From Virgibacillus sp. SK37 (GTDB taxonomy: Bacteria > Bacillota > Bacilli > Bacillales > Amphibacillaceae): a stretch of DNA of 64,000 bases. The notes below the pieces were generated by a model. The model was not told where the DNA came from and ran no database searches. It saw nothing but the letters and a program-made list of their open reading frames with translations. The position numbers were made by a program, and so were the translations under genes. The stretch covers positions 186,001-250,000 of the forward strand of contig NZ_CP007161.1 in NCBI RefSeq assembly GCF_000725285.1, read 5' to 3'. Each line of letters opens with the position of its first letter. The first letter of the stretch is position 1. Positions 13,071 through 22,375 of this stretch are shown in pieces.

Positions 13071-13640
13071 ATGTCCAACGAAGTAGGAACAAGAAAAATT
13101 ATCTTAGATTTAGCAGTTACTCTAGATGGTTTTATTGAAGGGAAAAATGGAGAAATTGATTGGTGCATAATGGACCCTGAAATGGAGTTTGCTAAATTTC
13201 TTAATCAAATCGATACAATTTTATATGGAAGAAAAAGTTACGAATTGTGGGGGCAATATATTCCAACAACCAAGGCTCCTGATGACGAGAAGGAAATGTG
13301 GGAGTTGATACACAGTAAGGAAAAATATGTGTTTTCCAGAACGCAAAAGGGGTTTGATAATAAAGCAATATGTATAAATGAAAATATCCCCGAGGAAATA
13401 AATAAATTAAAGGGTAATAGTGGTAAAGATATATGGTTATATGGTGGAGCGAGCCTTATCACGACTTTTATTAATTTGGGACTAGTGGATGAGTACAGAT
13501 TATCTGTCCACCCTGTGGTATTGGGAGAAGGAAGACCATTATTTATTGATTTAAAACAAAGAATGAATCTAAACTTGATTAATACAAAAACCTATTCCTC
13601 CGGCGTAGTTCAACTAATCTATCGATCAAACAGTAATTGA
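13071..13640 (+). CDS. dihydrofolate reductase-family protein (RibD C-terminal domain)
   Basis: 189 aa, like B. subtilis YyaP/YwjB. The fold is shared by DHFR and the reductase domain of RibD; members bind NADPH but usually have no shown folate activity. Visible motifs: LDLAVTLDGFIEG at the N-terminus, ILYGRKSYELW (about 56-66), WLYGGASLI and HPVVLGEGRPLF. ATG follows TAGGAGGG. A terminator lies at 13742. Substrate unknown. Confidence 0.85.
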   Translation: MSNEVGTRKIILDLAVTLDGFIEGKNGEIDWCIMDPEMEFAKFLNQIDTILYGRKSYELWGQYIPTTKAPDDEKEMWELIHSKEKYVFSRTQKGFDNKAICINENIPEEINKLKGNSGKDIWLYGGASLITTFINLGLVDEYRLSVHPVVLGEGRPLFIDLKQRMNLNLINTKTYSSGVVQLIYRSNSN

Positions 13641-13715
13641 ATTTAACAATAGCACGATAGTTGGAATGGCCCTTTATTCCTTGCCAGGTCAAAGGTCGAA
13701 AAAGAGAGTCATAGC

Positions 13716-13728
13716 TTCAAATCCTGTT
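13716..13728 (+). repeat. T-arm-like scar of tRNA-Thr (direct repeat copy 2)
   Basis: TTCAAATCCTGTT, identical to the T-arm of tRNA-Thr (11089-11101). Its surroundings (13700-13738) look like a degraded tRNA 3' half. The two copies enclose the accessory genes at 11.3-13.64 kb. Confidence 0.45.
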
Positions 13729-13742
13729 ACACACTCTTAATA

Positions 13743-13771
13743 AAAAACTTCTACTAATGGTAGAAGTTTTT
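13743..13771 (+). terminator. intrinsic terminator
   Basis: AAAAACTTCTAC / GTAGAAGTTTTT with a TAATG loop. Confidence 0.85.
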
Positions 13772-13945
13772 GTGTGGTCTAGCCTTATAATACTAAATTT
13801 ACTTCTTGCATCATCAAATTAACCGCCTCTATAGCACTTCGTTTTCGTCAATTTGTACTCACCATTTCTTTTTCAAATATATTTAAGCTAAAAATGGACA
13901 TGTGTGTTAAATTGTACATTTGTACTCTGGTTTTAAACTTTTATT

Positions 13946-14656
13946 TTATTCATTCTCAGTCTCATTTAAGTCCTTCAACAGTAAAACTAAACGTTTTTTC
14001 TCGCTAGTATGTAATTCCTCATATCGATCAAGTTCGCTTTTAATAAATTCTATTGTTGGGTTTTGTTGTTTTTTGCTACCGACAAAATACGTTGTAATCG
14101 AACTAGTCAACATACCTATTAAACCTATACCGATAAGCATTAATATAATTGCAATTAAACGTCCCATACCTGTATCAGGTGATATATCCCCATAGCCTAC
14201 GGTCGTGGCGGTAACGATGGACCACCAAAGACCATCTTCATATGTATTAATTGATGGTTCGAAATGCTTGACCAAGAAAGTAGATAAGCCTATTAAGAGC
14301 ACAGATACAGCAAAGACTTTATGAAAATTATTGGTTTTTAGTATATTTCTAAATGGTGTAATATACTTTTTACCTAATGATATAATTCGCAGCACTCGAA
14401 ACAGCCTAACCACCCTAGCGGTCTGAAAGATGCTATCTAAGGGAATCACAGAAATAATATCAAAGGGGTTTTCTTTTATATAGTGCCATTTATTTTTGCT
14501 GATTAGAAACCGAATGAGAACATCTGTAAATAATACGAGCCAAATGATTTTATCCAAGTATATTAGGTTGTCCTCTTCATGCCAGATCAAAATTACTGAT
14601 AACAGAATGAGTAGGATCAAAAAAATTTCATAAATTAATGCTAACTTCTTTCGCAT
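13946..14656 (-). CDS. voltage-gated-type potassium channel
   Basis: 236 aa from ATG at 14656, 5 nt behind AAGGTGG; an upstream in-frame GTG overlaps that site and is less likely. Six membrane segments: S1-S4 (about 8-105) with an arginine-rich S4 (RVVRLFRVLR, 84-93), then S5, the pore loop with the K+ filter TVGYGD (155-160) and S6. A short cytoplasmic helix ends the protein; there is no RCK domain. It should pass K+ in response to voltage or lipid state. Monocistronic. Confidence 0.9.
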   Translation of the reverse strand: MRKKLALIYEIFLILLILLSVILIWHEEDNLIYLDKIIWLVLFTDVLIRFLISKNKWHYIKENPFDIISVIPLDSIFQTARVVRLFRVLRIISLGKKYITPFRNILKTNNFHKVFAVSVLLIGLSTFLVKHFEPSINTYEDGLWWSIVTATTVGYGDISPDTGMGRLIAIILMLIGIGLIGMLTSSITTYFVGSKKQQNPTIEFIKSELDRYEELHTSEKKRLVLLLKDLNETENE

Positions 14657-14683
14657 GAGAACCACCTTGTTTGGTTAGTAGTT

Positions 14684-14714
14684 AAAAGACACTTATTGCG
14701 AATAAGTGTCTTTT
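14684..14714 (-). terminator. terminator of fabI
   Basis: AAAAGACACTTATT / AATAAGTGTCTTTT with a 3-nt GCG loop; symmetric, lying downstream of fabI on the minus strand. Confidence 0.85.
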
Positions 14715-14725
14715 AATAAAATATT

Positions 14726-15502
14726 CTAGCCTCCAATAATATGGTAACCAGAGTCTACATGTAAAACTTCCCCTGTTATTCCTCTGGATAGCTCGCTCAT
14801 AAAGAATAAAGTTGCATCACCAACCTGATCTTGGTCCACATTACGACGTAAAGGAGCTTTTTCTTCAATTATACTCATCTTTTCATTAAATCCGGATACA
14901 CCTTTTGCGGATAACGTACGAATCGGACCTGCAGAGACGGCATTTACACGTATATTGTATTTACCCATATCTTCTGCTAAATATCTCATACTGGCCTCTA
15001 AGGAAGCTTTTGCAACACCCATTACATTATAGTTTTGGATTACTCGTTCCGCACCTAAATATGTTTGAGTCACAATACTTCCGCCTTCAGTCATCAATTC
15101 TTTAGCAGCTTTTGTTACTGAGACTAGAGAATAAGCGCTGATTTCCTGTGCAAGTAAGAATCCGTCACGAGAGGTGTCTGCATATTCACCTTTTAGCTCT
15201 TCACGTTTCGCGAAGGCTACAGAATGAATTACTCCATGAATAACACCAATTTTTTCTTTCATTTCTTTGAACGCTTGTTGCACACTTTCGTCACTAGCAA
15301 CATCACAAGATACAACTAACTCTGCTTGAATATCATATTTTTCAAGTAACTTAGTTAACTTTTGATAGGAACGTTCTTGTCTATAGGTAAAAATTAAATT
15401 TGCTCCTGCGTTATGTAATGATTTTGTGATTCCCCACGCAATACTACGTTCACTTGCAACGCCCATAACCACAATCTTTTTACCTTCTAATAAATTTGCC
15501 AT
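14726..15502 (-). CDS. fabI: enoyl-[acyl-carrier-protein] reductase (NADH) FabI
   Basis: 258 aa, SDR fold. It reduces trans-2-enoyl-ACP in the last step of fatty-acid elongation and is the triclosan target. N-terminal nucleotide-binding motif GVASERSIAWGI (about 14-25); catalytic Tyr/Lys in YNVMGVAK, preceded by the second family tyrosine in TYLGAERV. Usual length for the family. Ribosome site ATGGAGGT precedes the ATG. Monocistronic; I saw no clear FapR operator upstream. Confidence 0.95.
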   Translation of the reverse strand: MANLLEGKKIVVMGVASERSIAWGITKSLHNAGANLIFTYRQERSYQKLTKLLEKYDIQAELVVSCDVASDESVQQAFKEMKEKIGVIHGVIHSVAFAKREELKGEYADTSRDGFLLAQEISAYSLVSVTKAAKELMTEGGSIVTQTYLGAERVIQNYNVMGVAKASLEASMRYLAEDMGKYNIRVNAVSAGPIRTLSAKGVSGFNEKMSIIEEKAPLRRNVDQDQVGDATLFFMSELSRGITGEVLHVDSGYHIIGG

Positions 15503-15756
15503 AAATGTACCTCCATAATATATTTCTTTTGTATATTATAACTAACAGCCTTTATGAAAGAAACCTTTGCGAAAAATATATTTGCTTGTAGGTTAATATG
15601 ACAGGGTTCAGACGGCGTTTCGACATTTTTATAAAAAAATTTCATTTTCCTCTTTACAAATATAAAATATCTGGGTATAATAAAATTCGTTGGTTTGAGA
15701 AGAGAGTAACAGAAATCTACAAAGCCACTTCTATTTAAAATTAGTTACATTGCACT

Positions 15757-15831
15757 GGCCCGTTGGTCAAGCGGTTAAGACACCGCCCTTTCACGGCGGT
15801 AACACGGGTTCGAATCCCGTACGGGTCACCA
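15757..15831 (+). tRNA. tRNA-Glu (TTC)
   Basis: 75 nt; anticodon loop CTTTCAC gives TTC; CCA encoded. First of a six-tRNA cluster. Confidence 0.96.
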
Positions 15832-15837
15832 ATATAT

Positions 15838-15913
15838 GGAGGATTAGCTCAGCTGGGAGAGCACCTGCCTTACAAGCAGGGGGTCGCAGGTTCGAGCCCT
15901 GCATCCTCCACCA
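15838..15913 (+). tRNA. tRNA-Val (TAC)
   Basis: 76 nt; anticodon loop CTTACAA gives TAC; CCA encoded. Confidence 0.97.
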
Positions 15914-15916
15914 TCT

Positions 15917-15992
<76 letters not shown>

Positions 15993-16033
15993 TTTATTTT
16001 TATGTATAATTTCTATAAAATAGTTAACAATAT

Positions 16034-16118
16034 GGAGGGGTAGCGAAGTGGCTAAACGCGGCGGACTGTAAATCCGCTCCCTCAGGGTTCGGCAGTTCGA
16101 ATCTGCCCCCCTCCACCA
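16034..16118 (+). tRNA. tRNA-Tyr (GTA)
   Basis: 85 nt with the long variable arm; anticodon loop CTGTAAA gives GTA; CCA encoded. Confidence 0.97.
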
Positions 16119-16130
16119 TTTTTATATTGT

Positions 16131-16205
16131 TGGGCTATAGCCAAGCGGTAAGGCATCGGGTTTTGATCCCGTGTATCCTAGGTTCGAATCCTAGTAGCCC
16201 AGCCA
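16131..16205 (+). tRNA. tRNA-Gln (TTG)
   Basis: 75 nt; anticodon loop TTTTGAT gives TTG; CCA encoded. Confidence 0.96.
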
Positions 16206-16270
16206 CTTTTTTTATTTCTAGGGTTATTTTTGTTAAGAATAGGGTAATACATAAAACGAAGTATAAACAC

Positions 16271-16307
16271 TAAAATAAAATGAGCCATTAGCTCAGTAGG
16301 TAGAGCA
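16271..16307 (+). pseudogene. 5' half of tRNA-Lys (truncated duplicate)
   Basis: A 37-bp exact copy of the leader and first 26 bases of the intact tRNA-Lys (16423-16459). It stops after the D-arm and continues into 115 bp of unrelated sequence. It cannot form an anticodon or T arm. Confidence 0.85.
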
Positions 16308-16433
16308 ACGAGCATTCCTTCTACCGAGTAAGCTACGAGTAACCCCGATGCACCTAACATCATTGAAAAGGCTTGAAGAAGCAGGGGTCCCCAAGATGAA
16401 CGCTGTCATAAGCAAGAAACATTAAAATAAAAT

Positions 16434-16509
16434 GAGCCATTAGCTCAGTAGGTAGAGCATCTGACTTTTAATCAGAGGGTCGAAGGTTCGAATCCTTCAT
16501 GGCTCACCA
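16434..16509 (+). tRNA. tRNA-Lys (TTT)
   Basis: 76 nt; anticodon loop CTTTTAA gives TTT; CCA encoded. Its 5' half is duplicated 152 bp upstream. Confidence 0.97.
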
Positions 16510-16541
16510 CTTAAAAAATGAGGTTAAATACGTCATATATA

Positions 16542-16592
16542 GCAAATAAGATAAACAAGGTCGTTTGAAAATGGACAGCCTTGTTTATTTGC
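16542..16592 (+). terminator. probable terminator of the tRNA cluster
   Basis: GATAAACAAGG pairs with CCTTGTTTAT, with further pairing of flanking GCAAATAA / TTATTTGC. The T tract is weak. Confidence 0.5.
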
Positions 16593-16655
16593 ATTTTAGG
16601 GTAAATTTTTACATAATAGATACAGTCATTTTTTTGTGAATAGATAGCAATCTCG

Positions 16656-16664
16656 TGTTATACT
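16656..16664 (+). promoter_or_regulatory. extended -10 promoter of the mevalonate operon
   Basis: TGTTATACT, same form as the salA promoter, 82 bp before mvaA. A weak -35 (TTGTGA near 16634) lies 19 bp upstream. Confidence 0.6.
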
Positions 16665-16746
16665 TTAAATATAATTTAGCTGCTAAATAAATTTCGTGTG
16701 CCATGTGTATGTGTTTATAACATGCTGGACAAAAGGATGAGTAGGT

Positions 16747-18036
16747 ATGGAAACTTCCAGGATTCCTGGTTTTTACAATATGACGGTTGAAGAACGTAGA
16801 GATTTATTAAAGAAGATGCATTCTTTCACAGAGGAAGAAATAGCTAACTTGTTTTCTAAAGAGCCTCTACCTGCTGAAACAGCAGACAAGATGATTGAAA
16901 ATACAATTGGTACTTTTCCTCTTCCATTAGGTTTAGGATTGAATTTCTTAATAAATGGGAAAGAATATGTAGTACCAATGGCTATAGAAGAACCATCCGT
17001 TGTAGCTTCAGCAAGTTATATTGCTAAAATTGTGAGAAATGCTGGTGGTTTTACCGCTGAAGCTACCGACCGGGTTATGATAGGGCAAATTCAGGTAGTT
17101 GGTTGTCCCGATTTTCAAAAGGCAAAAGAAAGTTTGCTAAAAGAAAAGCAAGCTTTAATTGAAAGTGCTAATGCAGCCTATCCTAGTATGGTAGCAAGAG
17201 GTGGTGGCGCAGAGGATCTGGAAGTAAGGATACTGAATGAAGATGGCGAATCTTCATATAGTAAAATGCTTGTTGTCCACGTATATGTGAACACATGTGA
17301 TGCCATGGGTGCAAATATAATAAACACAATAGTAGAGTCTCTGGCTCCAACTATTGAAAGGCTAACAAAAGGAAAGGTTTATCTGCGGATTTTGTCAAAC
17401 TATGCAGATAAGTGTCTGGCGCGTGCAAAGTGTGTGATACCACCCTACCTTTTAGAGACCGATGGGTTTTCGGGTGAAGAGGTTCGTGATGGGGTTGTTC
17501 ATGCCTTTGAATTTGCTGACTCAGATCCTTATAGGGCTGTTACTCATAACAAGGGAATTATGAATGGAATTGACCCGGTAGTCATTGCGACAGGTAACGA
17601 CTGGCGAGCAGTAGAGGCAGGAGCACACGCATATGCTTCTCGCAGTGGTAAGTACCGCTCGATGACGACATGGTCTGTAGATGAACAGGGTAATCTTGTT
17701 GGTGAGCTTGAATTACCTATGTCTGTTGGAACAGTAGGTGGATCTATCCGAGTCCATCCAATTGCTAAGACCTCACTGAGTATATTAGATGTGGAATCAG
17801 CCCAAGAATTAGCTCAAGTTATCGTTTCTGTTGGATTAGCGCAGAACCTTGGTGCATTAAAAGCTCTAGTGACTGATGGTATTCAGAAAGGTCATATGGC
17901 ATTACATTCTCGCTCTGTTGCTATAGCAGCAGGGGCTTCTGGGGAGATGATTGATATCATTGCAGAAAAGTTAGTAGAAGAAAAAGAAATCCGTGTCGGA
18001 AAAGCTAAAGAATTGGTGGAACAGTATACAAAATGA
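16747..18036 (+). CDS. mvaA: hydroxymethylglutaryl-CoA reductase, degradative/class II type
   Basis: 429 aa. Converts HMG-CoA to mevalonate. Class II signatures are ENTIGTFPLPLGLGLNFLIN near residue 51, PMAIEEPSVVAS (about 77-88), the cofactor/Asp segment GNDWRAVEAGAHAYAS, and a C-terminal catalytic histidine region HMALHSRSVAIAAGA. No membrane anchor, as for bacterial enzymes. Start follows AAAGGATGAG. It overlaps mvk by ATGA and heads a four-gene operon for isopentenyl diphosphate. HMG-CoA synthase (mvaS) is not in this window. Confidence 0.95.
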   Translation: METSRIPGFYNMTVEERRDLLKKMHSFTEEEIANLFSKEPLPAETADKMIENTIGTFPLPLGLGLNFLINGKEYVVPMAIEEPSVVASASYIAKIVRNAGGFTAEATDRVMIGQIQVVGCPDFQKAKESLLKEKQALIESANAAYPSMVARGGGAEDLEVRILNEDGESSYSKMLVVHVYVNTCDAMGANIINTIVESLAPTIERLTKGKVYLRILSNYADKCLARAKCVIPPYLLETDGFSGEEVRDGVVHAFEFADSDPYRAVTHNKGIMNGIDPVVIATGNDWRAVEAGAHAYASRSGKYRSMTTWSVDEQGNLVGELELPMSVGTVGGSIRVHPIAKTSLSILDVESAQELAQVIVSVGLAQNLGALKALVTDGIQKGHMALHSRSVAIAAGASGEMIDIIAEKLVEEKEIRVGKAKELVEQYTK

Positions 18037-19007
18037 GTGCAGAAAAAGTAACTACAACAGAACAAACAGCTATCGGTGTAGCTCATAGTAAATTAATTTT
18101 AATTGGAGAGCATGCAGTTGTACACGGGCAACCTGCCATTGCTATTCCGTTCCCATTAGTTGGAGTTGAATCTATGGTAGAGCATGTACCAGGTTCAATT
18201 AAGATAGATAGCACATTTTATCACGGACCACTTGATTTAGCTCCAGAATCATTACAAGGTATTGCCAATTGTATTAGAGGTACATTGGAGTATTTGGAGC
18301 AACCTTATGGTGATTTAATGATACGAATTAAATCATCGATCCCACCAGGTAAAGGTCTTGGGTCAAGTGCTTCAGTAGCTATTTCATTGGTTAGATCCCT
18401 CTTCGCGTATTTTGGAGAAGCGTACACAGAGCAAGAATTACTAGATCTTGCTAACATAGCGGAGACGTATGCTCATGGTGCGCCTAGTGGTATTGATACG
18501 TTAACGATTACTTCTGGATCACCTGTTTGGTATGAAAAAAAACACTTAATTGATTTTATAAATTTAAGTGATGATTTCCACTTTGTAGTAGCTGATTCTG
18601 GAAGGATTGGTGATACGAGAATGGCGGTGGAGTCTGTTGCCAGTCTATTGAAAATGGCACCGAAACGGATCCAGAGAAAGTTAGACCGCATTGGAGATCT
18701 CACCCATCAGGCTAAACATGCCTTAGAAAAACGAGGGAAGCATATTCTTGGCCACCTTTTAAATGAAGCGCAAAGAGAGTTGGAGTCCCTTGGTGTTAGT
18801 GATACAGGGCTTAATAAGCTAATTCAATTTGCCAGAAAAGAAGGAGCCCTTGGAGCTAAGCTAACGGGCGGCGGCAATGGTGGTTGTATTATTGCCCTGG
18901 CTCAAAATGAAGTACATTCAAGACAGCTTGCAGAGAAATTGAGAAAGCTCGGTGCACATGCTGTTTGGCCATTTACATTAAAGCAGGAAAACAACAGGAA
19001 TTACTAA
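18033..19007 (+). CDS. mvk: mevalonate kinase
   Basis: 324 aa, GHMP kinase family. Phosphorylates mevalonate at the 5-OH. N-terminal KLILIGEHAVVHG (about 20-32), ATP loop PPGKGLGSSASVA (about 103-115), catalytic Asp in SGIDT, and motif 3 KLTGGGNGGC near the C-terminus. Translationally coupled to mvaA (ATGA overlap). Order mvaA-mvk-mvaD-pmk makes it the second pathway step here. Confidence 0.94.
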   Translation: MSAEKVTTTEQTAIGVAHSKLILIGEHAVVHGQPAIAIPFPLVGVESMVEHVPGSIKIDSTFYHGPLDLAPESLQGIANCIRGTLEYLEQPYGDLMIRIKSSIPPGKGLGSSASVAISLVRSLFAYFGEAYTEQELLDLANIAETYAHGAPSGIDTLTITSGSPVWYEKKHLIDFINLSDDFHFVVADSGRIGDTRMAVESVASLLKMAPKRIQRKLDRIGDLTHQAKHALEKRGKHILGHLLNEAQRELESLGVSDTGLNKLIQFARKEGALGAKLTGGGNGGCIIALAQNEVHSRQLAEKLRKLGAHAVWPFTLKQENNRNY

Positions 19008-19038
19008 AGAAAAGATGAGATACTAAAGGGGAATAAAG

Positions 19039-20013
19039 ATGAAGGCTACAGCTAAAGCACATACAAACATTGCTTTAATCAAATATTGGGGGAAGCGGAA
19101 TGAAGAAATTATTCTGCCTACGAATAATAGTCTTTCCCTCACATTGGATGGATTTTATACAGAAACTACTGTAGCCTTTCATGAGGATTATACGGAAGAT
19201 CACTTTATTCTTGATGAACAACCGGTAAAAGGGGAGCAGTATAAACGTGTAACAATGTTTTTAGACCTTATACGTAAGTTGGCAGGCAAAAACATATATG
19301 CTGATGTTCGTTCTATCAATAATGTTCCCACTGCCGCAGGATTCGCTTCTTCAGCTTCAGGCTTTGCAGCACTAGCATCAGCTGGAACGAAAGCAATGGG
19401 GTTACATCTAAGTGACCAAGAACTTTCCCGATTGACACGTCAGGGATCAGGATCTGCTTGTCGATCAATATACGGTGGATTTGCAGAGTGGAGAATGGGT
19501 GAGGAAGATGATGGTTCCGATTCCTATGCTGTGCCTGTAGCACCTGTCGAACATTGGGATTTGCGAGTGGCTGCAGTAATTCTTTCTTCCAAGATGAAAA
19601 AGGTGTCCAGTCGAGTAGGAATGAAGCGGACGGTCGATACTTCTCCATTTTTTGATGGATGGGTGAATAGTATACCCAAGGATTTAGAGGAAATAAAAGA
19701 AGGAATTAAAGCACAAGACGTTGAAAAGGTTGGAAGCATTGCGGAAGCAAATTGTTTGAGAATGCATGCTACTACACTTGGGGCTAATCCTCCATTTACA
19801 TATTGGCATGATACGACACTCACTGTAATGCAAACAGTGAGGCAGTTGAGAGAACAAGGCATACCTGCTTATTTCACCATTGATGCAGGTCCGAATGTAA
19901 AAGTATTGTATTTACCTGACGATGAGAAGACAGTTGAGAAGGTACTCCGTGAAATTCCTGGTGTCACAGATGTCCGTCTAAGCAAACCAGGTCAAGGAAT
20001 AACCTATATATAG
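19039..20013 (+). CDS. mvaD: diphosphomevalonate decarboxylase
   Basis: 324 aa, GHMP family. ATP-dependent decarboxylation of mevalonate 5-diphosphate to isopentenyl diphosphate. Diagnostic N-terminus AHTNIALIKYWGKRN (about 7-21), the SASGFAALASA loop, RQGSGSACRSIYGGF and the catalytic aspartate in TIDAGPNVK. Start follows AAAGGGGAATAAAG. Its stop codon is part of the pmk ribosome site. Confidence 0.95.
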   Translation: MKATAKAHTNIALIKYWGKRNEEIILPTNNSLSLTLDGFYTETTVAFHEDYTEDHFILDEQPVKGEQYKRVTMFLDLIRKLAGKNIYADVRSINNVPTAAGFASSASGFAALASAGTKAMGLHLSDQELSRLTRQGSGSACRSIYGGFAEWRMGEEDDGSDSYAVPVAPVEHWDLRVAAVILSSKMKKVSSRVGMKRTVDTSPFFDGWVNSIPKDLEEIKEGIKAQDVEKVGSIAEANCLRMHATTLGANPPFTYWHDTTLTVMQTVRQLREQGIPAYFTIDAGPNVKVLYLPDDEKTVEKVLREIPGVTDVRLSKPGQGITYI

Positions 20014-20022
20014 GGGTTGGAT

Positions 20023-21126
20023 ATGTTGCCTAATGCGTCAATGACAATAAAAGTACCAGGGAAATTAATGATTGCAGGGGAATTTGCTGTTTTACAACCA
20101 CATCATGAACTCGTTGTTATGGCTGTTGACCGTTTTGTATACGCAACGATTGAAGATCATCATACAAACACGATAACACTAAATGACTTTGGTCTATATG
20201 ATATTGGATGGACGTATGTCGATAATCGGGTGACTTTCAAAACGAACGACGGACGTAATCGCTTTGTTGGTGCGGCAATGGCGACTGCGTTAACATATTT
20301 AAAGGAAAAGAATATCCACCCACATTCTTTTAGACTTGCAATTAAAAGTGAGCTCGATGATGCTTCCGGGGTTAAATACGGACTAGGCTCAAGCGCTGCA
20401 GTAGTTACAAGCGTCATATCAGCGATCTTAAATAAATATGATGATAAGGAACCTACAGCCCTATTAACATTTAAACTGGCTGCTATTTCGCATGTCCGTA
20501 CACAAGGAAATGGTTCAGGAGCAGATGTAGCTGCCTCCTCCTATGGCGGTTTTCTACAATATGCATCTTTTCAGGCCGAATGGCTCCAGGAACAGTATGA
20601 ATATACATCTACAATAACAGAGCTGTTGGAAAAAGATTGGCCATATTTATCGATTGACCCAGTAAAAATTCCTCCAACCGTATACGTGTGTATTGGCTGG
20701 ACGGGAAAACCTGCATCTACCTCAAGACTTGTGGATGATATTCTTAAATTAAAAACTACTAAACAAAGCAAATTTAAACAATTTTTAGATGATAGTGAGA
20801 CTGCTGTAGGTAACTTCCTACAAGGGATGACTGAAGGAGACCTCCCCCTTTTACTGCAAGGGATTAAACAAAATAGAAAAGCATTGGCGACTGTAGGAGA
20901 AAATGCTGGTGTGGAAATAGAAACTCCATTATTACGTACATTATGTGATATTGCAGAAAATATGGGAGGTGCTGGTAAGCCTTCTGGCGCCGGCGGTGGA
21001 GATTGTGGAATTGCCTTTATGCCCTCAAAAAAGCAGGCAGGAGAAATAATACATGCCTGGGAAGCAGCAGGAATTAAGCCACTTACGATCCAGCCGTTCC
21101 ATACTGGGGCACATATTGTTTCATAA
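20023..21126 (+). CDS. pmk: phosphomevalonate kinase
   Basis: 367 aa from ATG at 20023; the frame also has a TTG at 20017, but AGGGG (20012-20016) is 6 nt from the ATG and adjacent to the TTG. GHMP family; makes mevalonate 5-diphosphate. N-terminal VPGKLMIAGEFAVL (about 11-24), loop KYGLGSSAAVVTS, and C-terminal GKPSGAGGGDCGIA. Nine bases separate it from mvaD, so the two are cotranslated. Last gene of the operon. Confidence 0.93.
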   Translation: MLPNASMTIKVPGKLMIAGEFAVLQPHHELVVMAVDRFVYATIEDHHTNTITLNDFGLYDIGWTYVDNRVTFKTNDGRNRFVGAAMATALTYLKEKNIHPHSFRLAIKSELDDASGVKYGLGSSAAVVTSVISAILNKYDDKEPTALLTFKLAAISHVRTQGNGSGADVAASSYGGFLQYASFQAEWLQEQYEYTSTITELLEKDWPYLSIDPVKIPPTVYVCIGWTGKPASTSRLVDDILKLKTTKQSKFKQFLDDSETAVGNFLQGMTEGDLPLLLQGIKQNRKALATVGENAGVEIETPLLRTLCDIAENMGGAGKPSGAGGGDCGIAFMPSKKQAGEIIHAWEAAGIKPLTIQPFHTGAHIVS

Positions 21127-21154
21127 GTAACGTTGATAAATAGACGATTCATCT

Positions 21155-21188
21155 AAGCTTGTAGAAACCCATAGTCTACAAGCTTTTT
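21155..21188 (+). terminator. terminator of the mevalonate operon
   Basis: AAGCTTGTAGA / TCTACAAGCTTTTT, 11-bp stem and T run. Confidence 0.85.
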
Positions 21189-21232
21189 AATATTTATGCG
21201 GGCGATTGAAATAAGGTTCTAACATATATGTG

Positions 21233-21273
21233 GATTATTCAATGATTCGCAAAGTAGATATACTGCGAAGTAA
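21233..21273. repeat. dispersed intergenic repeat, copy 1
   Basis: About 38 bp, ATTCAATGATTCGCAAAG followed by a TAGATA-x-ACTGCGA-x-GTAACT block, that recurs at 37914-37952 with about seven mismatches. It lies between pmk and the arginase gene. Confidence 0.6.
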
Positions 21274-21342
21274 CTTGATAATCTGCTGATTAATTTCTTC
21301 AGCGACGGATATTTCTGCATAAATATTCAAAAAAATGCTTGG

Positions 21343-21372
21343 TTGAGTCATTCCCTTCCTTTTATATACAAT
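21343..21372 (+). promoter_or_regulatory. SigA promoter of the arginase gene
   Basis: TTGAGT (21343-21348), 18-bp spacer, TACAAT (21367-21372), 24 bp before the start. Confidence 0.6.
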
Positions 21373-21395
21373 AGTATAAAAGGAGGCGCTTACAT

Positions 21396-22298
21396 ATGGA
21401 TAAAAATATTTCTATAATTGGAGTCCCAATGGATTTAGGGCAAAGTCGTCGTGGGGTAGATATGGGGCCAAGTGCAATGAGATATGCAGGTGCTATTGAA
21501 AAGTTAACTAAATTGGATCATATTGTAAATGACCTAGGAGACATCCCAATAAATCGACCAGTTAATAGTAAATCAACAGATGGAAGTAATTTAAAAAACT
21601 TACAACAAGTGGTGGAAGCCAATCAGCAATTAGCGGATATGGTAGATGAAGAAATTAAGAATGATAACTTTCCATTAATATTTGGAGGAGATCATAGTAT
21701 AGCTATCGGAAGTCTTGCAGGTATAGCAAAGCATTATAAAAACCTTGGGGTTATTTGGTATGATGCCCATGGCGATCTGAATTCAAGTGAAACTTCGCCC
21801 TCAGGCAATATTCATGGGATGCCACTTGCTGTTAGCCTTGGTATCGGTCATGAGAAATTGGTTAATATTTCAAGTTTTGTTCCAAAAATTCAACCCGAAA
21901 ATATTGTTATTATCGGAGCAAGATCTCTGGACCCAGGTGAAAAGGAACTTATCAAAGAAAAAGGAATTAAAGTTTTCACCATGCATGAGATTGATCGAAT
22001 GGGCATGCCAAATGTAATGACGGAAGCCATAAATTATTTAAAGGACCGTACGGATGGTGTCCACCTAAGTTTAGATTTAGATGGACTGGATCCGTCTGAA
22101 GCTCCGGGAGTAGGGACACCAGTGCTTGGTGGAATAACGTATAGGGAAAGCCATTTGGCAATGGAAATGCTCGAGGAATCTGGAATGATTACATCAGCTG
22201 AATTTGTAGAAGTAAATCCAATTCTGGATGAAAAGAATAAAACTGCTACAGTAGCAGTTGCATTAATGGGGTCATTGTTTGGTGAAAAGTTAAATTAA
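21396..22298 (+). CDS. rocF: arginase
   Basis: 300 aa, ureohydrolase family. Hydrolyses arginine to ornithine and urea with a dimanganese centre. Metal ligands are H100 (GGDHS), D123, H125 and D127 (WYDAHGDLN), and the two aspartates in [20 protein letters not shown] is the arginase substrate loop; agmatinases differ here. Start follows AAAGGAGGCG. Monocistronic; no rocD/rocE next to it, so it is separate from the usual roc operon. Confidence 0.93.
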   Translation: MDKNISIIGVPMDLGQSRRGVDMGPSAMRYAGAIEKLTKLDHIVNDLGDIPINRPVNSKSTDGSNLKNLQQVVEANQQLADMVDEEIKNDNFPLIFGGDHSIAIGSLAGIAKHYKNLGVIWYDAHGDLNSSETSPSGNIHGMPLAVSLGIGHEKLVNISSFVPKIQPENIVIIGARSLDPGEKELIKEKGIKVFTMHEIDRMGMPNVMTEAINYLKDRTDGVHLSLDLDGLDPSEAPGVGTPVLGGITYRESHLAMEMLEESGMITSAEFVEVNPILDEKNKTATVAVALMGSLFGEKLN

Positions 22299-22307
22299 AG
22301 AAAACTA

Positions 22308-22344
22308 AAAAGACATTAGGTGAAACTTAAATCTAATGTCTTTT
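22308..22344. terminator. terminator between rocF and the Spo0E-like gene
   Basis: AAAAGACATTAG / CTAATGTCTTTT, 12-bp perfect stem, usable from both sides. Confidence 0.85.
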
Positions 22345-22375
22345 CTCTATGTATATCTTGTTGTATAAGAGGTCA

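Noticed and set aside
16178-16363. 61-codon minus-strand frame over tRNA-Gln and the tRNA-Lys fragment
   Set aside because: Its two ends are tRNA DNA; only the middle 115 bp may derive from a real membrane protein gene, so it is treated as debris, not a gene.
20571-21152. 193-codon minus-strand frame opposite pmk
   Set aside because: A shadow of the pmk coding strand; no ribosome site or known domain.
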